NCBI GenBank assembly: GCA_049513055.1
Contig: JBEKWN010000068.1
Location: 1-21,055, forward strand
Source: UBA1163 sp049513055
Lineage (GTDB): Bacteria > Desulfobacterota > BSN033 > UBA1163
Length of the DNA: 21,055 nucleotides
Reading direction: 5' to 3'
The translations under genes were made by a program, and so were the position numbers. The notes beneath the pieces were generated by a model, which was not told the DNA's origin, ran no database searches, and saw only the letters and a program-made list of their open reading frames with translations. Below, piece after piece: positions 6,916 to 13,819 of this stretch (positions are counted from its first letter, which is position 1; every line of letters starts with the position of its first letter).

Positions 6916-8030
6916 CAGGCACCCTTTGAAGGGATTACCGCTCTTACTGTTTTTAACAATATCTTCAGATCAAGCCAGAAAGACCAGTTTTGGATATAAC
7001 GCAAATCAAGCCGGACCATTTCATCAAAGGACGTTGTGCTTCTCCCACCCACCTGCCAAAGTCCTGTAACACCGGGTTTTGCCTCCAAAATCCTTCTAAG
7101 ATGCCAGGGTTCATATTTCTCGAATTCATAGGGCAGTGGTGGTCGTGGCCCTACAAGACTCATCTCCCCTTTCAATACGTTGAAGAATTGAGGAAGTTCA
7201 TCAATGCTTGTTTTACGGATGATTTTACCGATCCGAGTTACGCGGGGATCAGATTTCATCTTAAAAAGTCGGGTCTCCTCGTCTCCCTGATTGATCTTAT
7301 CAAGGTCCCCCTTAATTAAATTTGTGACATATTCACGGTGGATTTGATCATCGATATTCCAGTACATTGATCGAAACTTGTAAAACTGGAAACGCAACCC
7401 TTTCCTGCCAATTCTGGATTGTTTGAAGATGATCGGGCCTGGAGATGTCATTTTTATGGCGATGGCTGTGGCAAGCATTAATGGGGAGAAAAGTATGAGT
7501 CCTACGAGTGACCCCAGTATATCCATTCCCCTCTTTAAGGCAATTTCAAAACCATGGGACTCCATTGGTCCATCGAGATCGAGAGGGAATAAGTCCGGGG
7601 AACCTTCTTCTTCTGTTAGAAGTTTCTGAAAGACTTGGTTTGGGTAGGTTCCTGTGATTACAGAATAATTGAGGTTTCCGTTTCCATTGGCGATCTTCTC
7701 AACGCAGCAGTTCACTCCCTTCTCATCTGTATCCGGAAGGATTAAGCCGACCACATCACGATCAACCCACCCTTTTATGTCGCTCTCGCGTGTATTCCTA
7801 TCCAGAGATGCCACGAATTCTTGAATTGTGGTCCCGCTTTTTTCTTCATTCTTCCGAAAATAGAAGAGCACAAGGGATAAAGGCGCCTTGGAACGATCCA
7901 CCCGGCGCTTTTCCACCCGTAGGCGGCCAAGGAAATGGTGCTTAGGGAGTATGTTTTTTCCTATGGATCGGGAACTACCCATATTATTTACATCCATATG
8001 TTTGTTTAAATGTGGAAGAGAGAAGTTCAT
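6912..8030 (-). CDS. Sugar-phosphate transferase with degenerate GGDEF-like N-terminal domain
   Basis: A 372-residue initiating transferase. The bacterial sugar transferase domain covers about 161-372. It has a hydrophobic segment (171-192), KFRSM (218-222), DELPQ (277-281, catalytic acid pair), GPRPPLPYE (294-302) and KPGVTGLWQ (318-326). It would move a sugar-1-phosphate onto undecaprenyl phosphate at the inner membrane, the first step of repeat-unit assembly. Residues about 33-130 look like a worn GGDEF/nucleotide-cyclase fold: LRVEKRRVDRSKAPLSLVLF, then RESDIKGWVDRDVVGLILPD, where DRDVV stands at the GGDEF position. It is therefore unlikely to make c-di-GMP. The start is uncertain: ATGs at 8030, 7997 and 7982 are all possible and none has a strong Shine-Dalgarno. 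Its stop codon lies in the border of MITE copy 3. Confidence 0.88.
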   Translation of the reverse strand: MNFSLPHLNKHMDVNNMGSSRSIGKNILPKHHFLGRLRVEKRRVDRSKAPLSLVLFYFRKNEEKSGTTIQEFVASLDRNTRESDIKGWVDRDVVGLILPDTDEKGVNCCVEKIANGNGNLNYSVITGTYPNQVFQKLLTEEEGSPDLFPLDLDGPMESHGFEIALKRGMDILGSLVGLILFSPLMLATAIAIKMTSPGPIIFKQSRIGRKGLRFQFYKFRSMYWNIDDQIHREYVTNLIKGDLDKINQGDEETRLFKMKSDPRVTRIGKIIRKTSIDELPQFFNVLKGEMSLVGPRPPLPYEFEKYEPWHLRRILEAKPGVTGLWQVGGRSTTSFDEMVRLDLRYIQNWSFWLDLKILLKTVRAVIPSKGAW

Positions 8031-8190
8031 TTTTTAAGGATTCTTGTTCCAGAAATCTATCGAGAGCTTTTCCGGCCACACATTTGGAGTACTGAGCATA
8101 ACAGTTTTCTTTTAGGCAACGACTGATCCGTTCCCCCCCTTCTTCTTTGACTTCATGAAATTTACAATCCAAACAGGTTTTAATTAGCAT
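7984..8190 (-). CDS. Small cysteine-rich protein of unknown function
   Basis: A 68-residue protein with Cys at 6, 9, 25, 30, 37 and 67. The CxxC at 6-9 and the later pairs suggest a small metal site, but I do not recognise a named family. It has an excellent Shine-Dalgarno (GGAGG, eight bases before the ATG at 8188-8190), which supports a real gene. Its 3' end overlaps the first plausible start of the sugar-phosphate transferase gene by 47 bases. If that protein begins at 7982 instead, the two genes merely abut. Translational coupling and a role with the transferase are inferences from position only. Confidence 0.7.
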   Translation of the reverse strand: MLIKTCLDCKFHEVKEEGGERISRCLKENCYAQYSKCVAGKALDRFLEQESLKNELLSSTFKQTYGCK

Positions 8191-8203
8191 TAAAAAACCT
8201 CCA

Positions 8204-8245
8204 GTTTTAAATATTGAGTTTTAAGTGTTGAATTTTGAATTATTA
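8204..8245. repeat. TTTTAAG/TGTTGAA-type heptads
   Basis: A run of imperfect 7-bp units (TTTTAAA, TATTGAG, TTTTAAG, TGTTGAA, TTTTGAA) in the gap between the four-helix-bundle remnant and the Cys-rich gene. It belongs to the same loose family as 96-116 and 1223-1334. Confidence 0.6.
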
Positions 8246-8251
8246 AACATT

Positions 8252-8850
8252 TTAATCGCGAGTTTTCGATCTTGATTGAGAATTCGTTGATTTTTCTTTT
8301 TCTTGAGAGGTCTTGACTATTTTGGTGAGGATCCTTTTGATTTGTTCTGATTCATCAATGGCATCTAATATCTCACTAAAACTTTGTTTATCTTTTACCA
8401 GCCCTGAATCTCTCAGGAGTCTAAACCAGTAATTGGTTTCACGTGCTTCTTTGGATGCGATAGACATTTTAAAAGTGAAATCATTTTTACCCCGTTAGAA
8501 ATAATGCCTCGCTGCTCCCTCCGGGCCAGAGGCCCTCTGGGCCGGCGACTGCAGCGGGGTTAGATTTTAGAATAATTCCGGGTTCCGCCCCGTAGGGGGT
8601 TCCACCCCGGAGGGCGGGGTTTAATGCCCCGCTGGAATTTCTAACGGGGTTTACTAAAGCCTGCTGAGGCCTCTTCTGTATTGGAACCCATTGAGGCACC
8701 AGACCCAACTAATTGGCCAATGATCTTATTAGTTACCGGGTTGTTTGGCAATTTTTGAGCAATGTATAAAGTTCTAAGTGCAAACTTATAGGTCCTTTTA
8801 ATAACATTATTCTTATCTTCTTCTTTAATTTTAAAATCTACTCTTTCCAT
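8252..8850 (-). pseudogene. Four-helix-bundle protein gene (copy C), split by a MITE
   Basis: The N-terminal part (8650-8850) starts MERVDFKIKEEDKNNVIKRT and reaches 'GASMGSNTEEASAGFSK'. The C-terminal part (8252-8490) continues 'NDFTFKMSIASKEARETNYW' and 'FRLLRDSGLVKDKQSFSEIL', ending '...NSQSRSKTRD'. The two halves are separated by a 159-bp element. Joined without it, they give a full-length protein of the 23S-intervening-sequence four-helix-bundle family. It is close to copy A (1335-1878), but here the element entered about 13 codons earlier. Copy A keeps this very site uninterrupted, so the original sequence is known. A good promoter lies upstream (8905-8933). As it stands no full-length protein can be made. 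Confidence 0.88.
8486..8654. mobile_element. MITE-like palindromic element, copy 2 (with flanking TTTAC repeats)
   Basis: A 159-bp element at 8491-8649, ends CCCGTTAGAAAT and ATTTCTAACGGGG, flanked by TTTAC at 8486-8490 and 8650-8654. It matches copy 1 at 156 of 159 positions by hand count. The uninterrupted site is seen in four-helix-bundle copy A near 1672-1690, where TTTTTAC runs straight into TAAAGCC. This shows that the element plus one TTTAC was added here. Confidence 0.9.
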
Positions 8851-8904
8851 TCAAAACTCACAATTTAAGATGAATTCCCAGATAGGCTACCGCCGGTTCG
8901 AATT

Positions 8905-8933
8905 TTTATAAATTCTACTTGAAGAATTCTCAA
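8905..8933 (-). promoter_or_regulatory. Predicted sigma-70-type promoter inside the cluster
   Basis: Minus strand -35 TTGAGA (8928-8933) and -10 TATAAA (8905-8910), spacer exactly 17 bases. It points toward four-helix-bundle copy C (start 8850) and then the Cys-rich and sugar-phosphate transferase genes. It could re-start transcription in the middle of the exopolysaccharide run. The surrounding AT-rich sequence also contains imperfect inverted repeats (AATTC...GAATT, CGAA...TTCG). Confidence 0.55.
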
Positions 8934-9004
8934 TTTGAATTGTTCGAGCCACAAGATAGTGGGAAAAAAGTTAAGTGCTACAGTTCATTGCGTTACTCGG
9001 GTTA

Positions 9005-9047
9005 TTGGGTTGTTTGAGTTACAAATCAATAAACTCAACAAACTCAA
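9005..9047. repeat. Imperfect inverted repeat after the NusG-like gene
   Basis: Arms 9005-9020 and 9032-9047 match in 13 of 16 positions around an 11-base loop. It lies just downstream of the minus-strand NusG-like gene (stop at 9071). There is no T-run on the minus-strand exit side, so it is at best a weak or factor-dependent terminator, or simply another product of the heptad-like repeats (AACTCAA units). Confidence 0.4.
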
Positions 9048-9070
9048 GAGACGCAAAAAACTCAAACCTC

Positions 9071-9568
9071 TTATGCTACTTTTTCAATCATTGAGTAATG
9101 AATCTCCACCATGGGTTGGTATCCTATTAAACTTAATAAAATCCTTACCCTTTCACCATGAGAAACCCATCCCTCAAAAATCCCCAGAAGATCCTTCATA
9201 GGACCTGTTTTAATCCGAACTACGTCATTGGGCTCAAAATGATGTTTCACTCTCACAATACTCTGGGCATCTGTTCTTTCTTTAATTACACTCACAACTT
9301 CTTCAGAAATTGGCGTTGGATAACCACCAAACCCCAAAACTTTTTTAACCCCTCTTGCCCATCTGACCAGAGGATAATTCTGCTCAAGATCAAATTTGCT
9401 AAATATATATCCAGTAAAAAGCGGCTTTAATTCTTTGTTCATTCTTCCATTTCTTAACGCAAAGGTTTCCATAAGGGGATTAAAGATCTCCACCCCTCTT
9501 GTTGAGAGATAGAATGTTGCTTCTTCTTCCTTTTTGGGTTTTGTTTGAATTACGTACCAGAGATTCAT
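9071..9568 (-). CDS. NusG/RfaH-like transcription antiterminator (UpxY/LoaP type)
   Basis: A 165-residue protein with an NGN domain (MNLWYVIQTKPKKEEEATFY..., about 1-105) and a C-terminal KOW domain (FEPNDVVRIKTGPMKDLLGI at about 111-130, then FEGWVS). Specialised NusG paralogues of this kind sit in long polysaccharide operons and help RNA polymerase read through them. I place the start at 9568 (MNLWYV). An upstream in-frame ATG (9598) would add ten residues encoded only by GCATAGC-type heptads. GAGG lies about ten bases before the chosen ATG. It is a mid-cluster gene between the BY-kinase and the small Cys-rich gene. Confidence 0.88.
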   Translation of the reverse strand: MNLWYVIQTKPKKEEEATFYLSTRGVEIFNPLMETFALRNGRMNKELKPLFTGYIFSKFDLEQNYPLVRWARGVKKVLGFGGYPTPISEEVVSVIKERTDAQSIVRVKHHFEPNDVVRIKTGPMKDLLGIFEGWVSHGERVRILLSLIGYQPMVEIHYSMIEKVA

Positions 9569-9580
9569 TTCCAAAACCTC

Positions 9581-9608
9581 GCACAGCGCATAGAGCATAG
9601 CGCATAGG
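9581..9608. repeat. GCATAGC-type heptad array
   Basis: Four units in phase: GCACAGC, GCATAGA, GCATAGC, GCATAGG. It is immediately upstream (minus strand) of the NusG-like start and overlaps a spurious upstream start codon. Confidence 0.75.
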
Positions 9609-9749
9609 GTTAATAACTATAAGAAAGTGCAAGGCGCGAGGAGGGACATTTCTAACTCTTCACGCCTCCCTGATTGATGCCTTACAAAGGCGACTCTGTC
9701 GTTTTCTTTTTCCATTCTTTTTACTGCTACACTGCAGCACATCATGACG

Positions 9750-10598
9750 TTATTTCTTATCATGTCTGTAATAGTGATAGTACTTCGAATAGTAGTAACT
9801 TGAAGGCTTGATATCAATTAGGTTAAAAACAATCCCGATGATCTTCTGACGATCAATCGACTTGACTGCTCTTCGAACGGATTCCCTGGGGGCTCGACCT
9901 CCCATCACTACCAGGATGATCCCGTCCACTAATTTGGAAAGCAAAGTTGCTTCTGAAGTGGAGATAATAGGCGATGAGTCGATAATCACATAAGTATCGT
10001 CCCTAAGTTCACGCAGGGACCTGAAGAGTTCCGACATTTTCCTCGATCCAATCAATTCCGCGGATTTTCTGGTGGAAGACCCTGCTGGGATGATTTGGAG
10101 ATTTTCTGCCTCAGAATTCAATAGGATTTCTGATAACGGCGTCTGATTCAATAGATAATCTGAGAGCCCCTTTGGATTTGGATATTCTTCAAGATGGATG
10201 CTCGGTTTACGAAGGTCTCCATCAATCAATATGGCCTTTTTATGAATTTCTTGAGAGATGGCTAACGCTAAATTAACGGCAACCATCGTCTTCCCCTCCT
10301 GAGGTGCAGTACTGGTCACTAGTATGAAATGAGGGGGGTTAGATAAACGATGAAAAATTTGGGTCTTCAGTTTCCGAAATTCTTCTGCCGCGAAAGTTTC
10401 AGGGCGAACAATTAAAACGGGAGCCTCCTCTTCTGGAGGGAGCCCCAATCCTTCAGTCTCCTTCTTAGGAAATTTTAAAGTTGGTTCTTCCCTACTTAAA
10501 ACGGTCTTTTCTTCAAATATCTTAAGAGAAGGTTCTTCCTTTGCCTTCTTCTTTCTCTCTTCTTCTGCCCTTTCAAGGGCGCGATAAACTCGACTCAT
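9750..10598 (-). CDS. BY-kinase (CpsD/CapB-like tyrosine autokinase, XrtA-associated type)
   Basis: A 282-residue P-loop tyrosine kinase without membrane part. Walker A STAPQEGKT lies at about 96-104, Walker A' ILIDGDLRKPS at 123-133, and Walker B YVIIDSSP at 203-210. The C-terminus (267-277) is a tyrosine cluster, SYYYSKYYHYY, with seven Tyr that would be autophosphorylated. The N-terminus (1-60) is charged and likely flexible (RALERAEEERKKKAKEE). Such kinases work with a Wzz-type activator to control chain length and export; that partner is encoded at 12243-13763. The order Wzz, ATPase, kinase is close to that in XrtA-type loci. Shine-Dalgarno is weak. The 151-bp gap after its stop has no gene that I can support. 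Confidence 0.92.
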   Translation of the reverse strand: MSRVYRALERAEEERKKKAKEEPSLKIFEEKTVLSREEPTLKFPKKETEGLGLPPEEEAPVLIVRPETFAAEEFRKLKTQIFHRLSNPPHFILVTSTAPQEGKTMVAVNLALAISQEIHKKAILIDGDLRKPSIHLEEYPNPKGLSDYLLNQTPLSEILLNSEAENLQIIPAGSSTRKSAELIGSRKMSELFRSLRELRDDTYVIIDSSPIISTSEATLLSKLVDGIILVVMGGRAPRESVRRAVKSIDRQKIIGIVFNLIDIKPSSYYYSKYYHYYRHDKK

Positions 10599-10610
10599 CT
10601 TTTTTCCTTC

Positions 10611-10690
10611 CTACGGGCGCATCGGACAGGCGCCAAGTAGCGCATAGCGTCTCCCTGCGGAAGGCAGGCAAAGCGCATGGCGCAAGGTGA
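10611..10690. repeat. Decayed GCGCATA-type heptads between ATPase and kinase genes
   Basis: The short gap contains GGCGCAT, GGCGCCA, AGCGCAT, AGCGCAT and GGCGCAA units with interruptions. They are of the same family as 11740-11774 but less regular. Confidence 0.5.
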
Positions 10691-10692
10691 AT

Positions 10693-11727
10693 TTATGATC
10701 CCGATTGGGATGACAAAAACCCAGCTTTAAAGAGAATTGAAAAATATCCCATTCCTTTCATGAAAATCTCTTTGATATACTGAAAACCTCGTAACATTTC
10801 TTTATAGATGGGCAACAGATAACCACTCTTTTGTAAATAAATGAATAGTAGAATGGCCACTCCAATGGAAATGCTCAGAAGAAACCCTGTCCAAATTCTC
10901 CGAGATTTCTTCCCAAATTTTAAATCCTTAGCAACTTCCCTTACCGACCTTACATCCACAATCTTTTGGTACAAGGCGAATCCATTCAATAAGGCGTTGT
11001 CGCATAGGATATTAATGGATCGGGGTATTCCCCCTGATTTCCTATAAATTTCCTGGATTGCCTTTTTTGTAAAAAGGGGTTCTTGGGCACCCGCGACTCT
11101 CAACCTCTTTTCGATATACTCTTCGGTCTCTTTTCTGGAAAGGGGTGGTAAATAGTATCGCATATTAATTCGTTGCCTAAGTTGACGAAACGCCGGTTGG
11201 GAGAGTGTCTTATCCAATTCTGGTTGACCAACTAATACGATCTGAATCAACTTCGATTTTGAGGTCTCCAGATTTGAGAGGAGTCTAACCTCCTCAAGGA
11301 GCTCCGGATTTAACCCGTGAGCTTCATCCACAATCAGAACGACTCTTTTTTCGTCTCGGTAAGCATTGAGCAGATACCGATGAAGCTTGTAAAGATACTC
11401 TGCCTTAGTCTGTTCCTGGACTCTTACTCCCAAGTCCATTAAGATGTATTGAATAAAATCGTTGGCCGTCAATTTGGGATTGAAAAGGAAGGCTGTTTTG
11501 GTGTGATCGTGTCCATCGAGTTTATCAAGTTTATCAAGGAGGTAATGGATCAAGGTTGTCTTACCAGTGCCCACCTCCCCTGTAATGACGATAAACCCTT
11601 TCTTTGTCCTCACCCCATAAAGCAAGTTCGCCAAGGCTTCCCGATGGTTCTTCCCCAGATAGATATAGTCGGGGTTGGGTGTCACCTCAAAAGGATTTTC
11701 TCTTAATCCATAAAAAGATTCGTACAT
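10693..11727 (-). CDS. ExeA-like AAA ATPase with one membrane segment (XrtA-associated ATPase type)
   Basis: A 344-residue protein. It starts MYESFYGLRENPFEVTPNPD, the standard opening of the ExeA/GspA-like family. Walker A GEVGTGKT lies at 50-57 and Walker B VVLIVDEAH at 129-137, followed by a sensor-like VLVGQPEL (165-172) and a GGIPRSINILCD segment (232-243). A single transmembrane helix lies at about 281-299 and a 45-residue tail follows. Members of this group accompany Wzz and tyrosine kinase genes in exosortase-type exopolysaccharide loci; their mechanism is not settled. I chose the ATG at 11727 over a TTG two codons upstream. The usual peptidoglycan-binding C-terminal domain of ExeA is absent. 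Confidence 0.9.
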   Translation of the reverse strand: MYESFYGLRENPFEVTPNPDYIYLGKNHREALANLLYGVRTKKGFIVITGEVGTGKTTLIHYLLDKLDKLDGHDHTKTAFLFNPKLTANDFIQYILMDLGVRVQEQTKAEYLYKLHRYLLNAYRDEKRVVLIVDEAHGLNPELLEEVRLLSNLETSKSKLIQIVLVGQPELDKTLSQPAFRQLRQRINMRYYLPPLSRKETEEYIEKRLRVAGAQEPLFTKKAIQEIYRKSGGIPRSINILCDNALLNGFALYQKIVDVRSVREVAKDLKFGKKSRRIWTGFLLSISIGVAILLFIYLQKSGYLLPIYKEMLRGFQYIKEIFMKGMGYFSILFKAGFLSSQSGS

Positions 11728-11739
11728 CTTCAAATGCTC

Positions 11740-11774
11740 GCATAGCGCAAAGCGCAGAGCGCATGGCGCAAAAC
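11740..11774. repeat. Perfect-phase GCATAGC-type heptad array
   Basis: Five consecutive units: GCATAGC, GCAAAGC, GCAGAGC, GCATGGC, GCAAAAC. It lies just upstream (minus strand) of the ATPase start, where the Shine-Dalgarno is poor. Confidence 0.8.
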
Positions 11775-11818
11775 TAAAGAATCTTCAAACTGCATATCAA
11801 ATAACCGCACGGCGCAAC

Positions 11819-12175
11819 TCATTCTAAAGAACTTTGGAAATTTGTAATCTGCCTACAAAGATGATCGAGTTTATCTAATAACCTTTCTAATTCTTTCTCT
11901 GTGATGAGATCCCGCTTCTTTAGCAAGATTAAGATATTGGCGTTTTCGAATGTGGATCTACGGGCAATATTCAAAAATTGTTTAAAATCCTTTTTTGAGC
12001 AAGATCCTGAGCCCTCCGCAATGTTATTGGACATGGACATTCCAGCTCCCCTGAGCTGATCAGCAAATCGATATAGTTTCTTCTGCTCAAGATCATCTGC
12101 CACATCAAAGAGCTCATTCGCAATCTCAATTGCTAACTGCCAAATCGTTAAATCCTGAAACCTAAATCTTCCCAT
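11819..12175 (-). CDS. Four-helix-bundle protein, intact copy (23S rRNA intervening-sequence family)
   Basis: A 118-residue protein, the only unbroken one of four family members in the window. It starts MGRFRFQDLTIWQLAIEIAN and contains the conserved 'RGAGMSMSNNIAEGSGS' segment (about 42-58), followed by two long helices (FLNIARRSTFENANILILLK and the C-terminal LDKLDHLCRQITNF). The crystal-structure family forms pentameric four-helix bundles; function is unknown. It lies between the Wzz-like and ATPase genes, flanked on both sides by GCATAGC-type heptads. This suggests it arrived as a separate small unit rather than being an operon part. Confidence 0.88.
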   Translation of the reverse strand: MGRFRFQDLTIWQLAIEIANELFDVADDLEQKKLYRFADQLRGAGMSMSNNIAEGSGSCSKKDFKQFLNIARRSTFENANILILLKKRDLITEKELERLLDKLDHLCRQITNFQSSLE

Positions 12176-12196
12176 TATTCTTCCCTATTTCCCTTA

Positions 12197-12232
12197 CTAC
12201 GCTATGCGCTATGCTCCATGCGCCTTGCGTGC
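12197..12232. repeat. Heptad array, reverse orientation (GCTATGC)
   Basis: Units GCTATGC, GCTATGC, TCCATGC, GCCTTGC at 12201-12228 are the reverse complement type of the GCATAGC array on the other side of the four-helix-bundle gene. The pair therefore forms a long, imperfect inverted arrangement around that gene. Confidence 0.7.
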
Positions 12233-12242
12233 TTTTGTTTCT

Positions 12243-13763
12243 TTAAGCCGCCTTTTTCTCTTCTTTTAGATTTGGAATGGTGGCCAAAACTGGAATCCCC
12301 AAATACTCTTCCAAATCCGATACCGTACGAAAAGACTGATCTGAAGATTCTCGAAACCAGGTCAGCCCAATTCCCAACACAATTCCCAATAAGCCTCCTA
12401 TGAGCAAAATCTTGTTCCGATCTGGTTTGATCGGCTTTTCAGGAAGGACGGCCGGGTCCAAAATTTTAAACTGTTCGCCCTTCTGTTTCCGTTCGAGATT
12501 CTCTGCCATCTGGGCTTGAAGATTCTTATCTAAGAGGGACTGATAATTAGTCTTCAATAGATCGTAATCTCTGCTGAGAAGCACTATCTCTTGCTCCCTT
12601 TTAGGAGTATCCTCAATCCTTCTCTGATAGAGGTTCATCTGTTCCTTCAAGTCTTTCTCTTCTTCCTTCAATCGCTTTGTTTCAAGCAGAGCACTATTAT
12701 ATTGCTCTGTCAGTTGCCTGTAGAACCTTTCCGTTTCAGAGTCCAGCCGGGGAGGAGGCAAATTTTTTGTGGTGATTTTCTCTTCTTCCTGAGGGGACTT
12801 TGACTTGCCCTCCACTTGGGATTCGACCATCGCGATCTTTTTTTTCAGGTCGATCACATCGGGATGGGTTTCTTTTAATCGGGTCTGCATATTGGCCAGC
12901 TCCCGTTTAAGAGCGTTCAATTGGGTCACTGGATCTTCACGGGTACGCCAAGTATTCGATGCTTCCTGGTTAGGAAGAGAGTCTCCTCGAGGTTCCAGCC
13001 TCTTCAGCTGCTCTATTTGACCTTGGAAAATAATCGTTCTGTCTTCGGCCGCCCTTATTTTTTCGCTTGCCGTTCGCAGTTGTTGCTGCAATTGCTCGAG
13101 GATTCTCAGATTCGCCTCTAATTGCTGAGGAAGCCGCCCCATATTTCTTTCCTTATAAACTCGCATCTCCTGTTCTTTACGTTTTAATCGATCCTCCATC
13201 GTTAAAAGTTCTTTGTTGATAAACTCGGAAGTCCCGCCGGCCTGCAATTCTCTCACCTTTAAATTCTCTTCGATGAACAGGGAGGCGAGTTTGTTTGTTA
13301 CCATCATCACCGTCTTTGGATCTTCTCCCTCGAAGGAGATGGTAAAGGAATTCCGTGTCCGTTCCTTTTTTTCTTCCTGTACCTTCACCTCGATCGCTTT
13401 TCTCATCGCTTCGACCGCTTCCTCCATAGGGAATTTTTTTCGAAGGTCCTTATACAGGTTGAATTCTTCGATGACCTTTTCTAATCGAGTACGGCTCATG
13501 ATTTCCTGGCCGATCGTGTTTAGCCGGTTGATCACGGTGTCGGTGATGGTGGGTCGGACATAATTCTCCGGGACACTTTGAGGCTGAACGAGGATCAACG
13601 TGGTAGCTCTGTAAACCTTCGGGAGATATTTACAGACGCCGAAAGAGATCAGAATGGAAACCACGAGTGGAACGATGATATACCATTTTCGGCGAAGGCC
13701 AATTTCCAAGTAATCATGGATAGTTAAAAGTTTTTCTGGATTGTTCGTCTCTGGATTGTCCAT
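12243..13763 (-). CDS. Wzz-type polysaccharide co-polymerase / chain-length determinant (XrtA-system type)
   Basis: A 506-residue inner-membrane protein. It has an N-terminal Wzz domain starting TIHDYLEIGLRRKWYIIVPL, first transmembrane helix about 27-46, and a large periplasmic part with long coiled coils (about 190-255 and 345-420, rich in Glu/Arg/Gln/Leu). A GNVR-like region follows (NYQSLLDKNLQAQMAENLER, about 403-422), then a proline-rich 'LDPAVLPEKPIKPD' and the second helix at about 450-470. A cytoplasmic tail of about 35 residues carries no kinase, consistent with the separate BY-kinase gene. It sets polymer length and activates the kinase. It is encoded just after the export proteins. 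Confidence 0.93.
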   Translation of the reverse strand: MDNPETNNPEKLLTIHDYLEIGLRRKWYIIVPLVVSILISFGVCKYLPKVYRATTLILVQPQSVPENYVRPTITDTVINRLNTIGQEIMSRTRLEKVIEEFNLYKDLRKKFPMEEAVEAMRKAIEVKVQEEKKERTRNSFTISFEGEDPKTVMMVTNKLASLFIEENLKVRELQAGGTSEFINKELLTMEDRLKRKEQEMRVYKERNMGRLPQQLEANLRILEQLQQQLRTASEKIRAAEDRTIIFQGQIEQLKRLEPRGDSLPNQEASNTWRTREDPVTQLNALKRELANMQTRLKETHPDVIDLKKKIAMVESQVEGKSKSPQEEEKITTKNLPPPRLDSETERFYRQLTEQYNSALLETKRLKEEEKDLKEQMNLYQRRIEDTPKREQEIVLLSRDYDLLKTNYQSLLDKNLQAQMAENLERKQKGEQFKILDPAVLPEKPIKPDRNKILLIGGLLGIVLGIGLTWFRESSDQSFRTVSDLEEYLGIPVLATIPNLKEEKKAA

Positions 13764-13819
13764 CTATCGGTTACCTCCGATTAACAGGTTGCGTGATCTT
13801 CCAGCCACTAAAAGACCAA

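Noticed and set aside
6794..7069. 91-codon plus-strand open frame over MITE copy 3
   Set aside because: It is antisense to the sugar-phosphate transferase and crosses the MITE; composition is not protein-like.
9005..9047. Inverted repeat as an intrinsic terminator of the NusG-like gene
   Set aside because: Two adjacent central mismatches and no T-run on the exit side of the minus strand.
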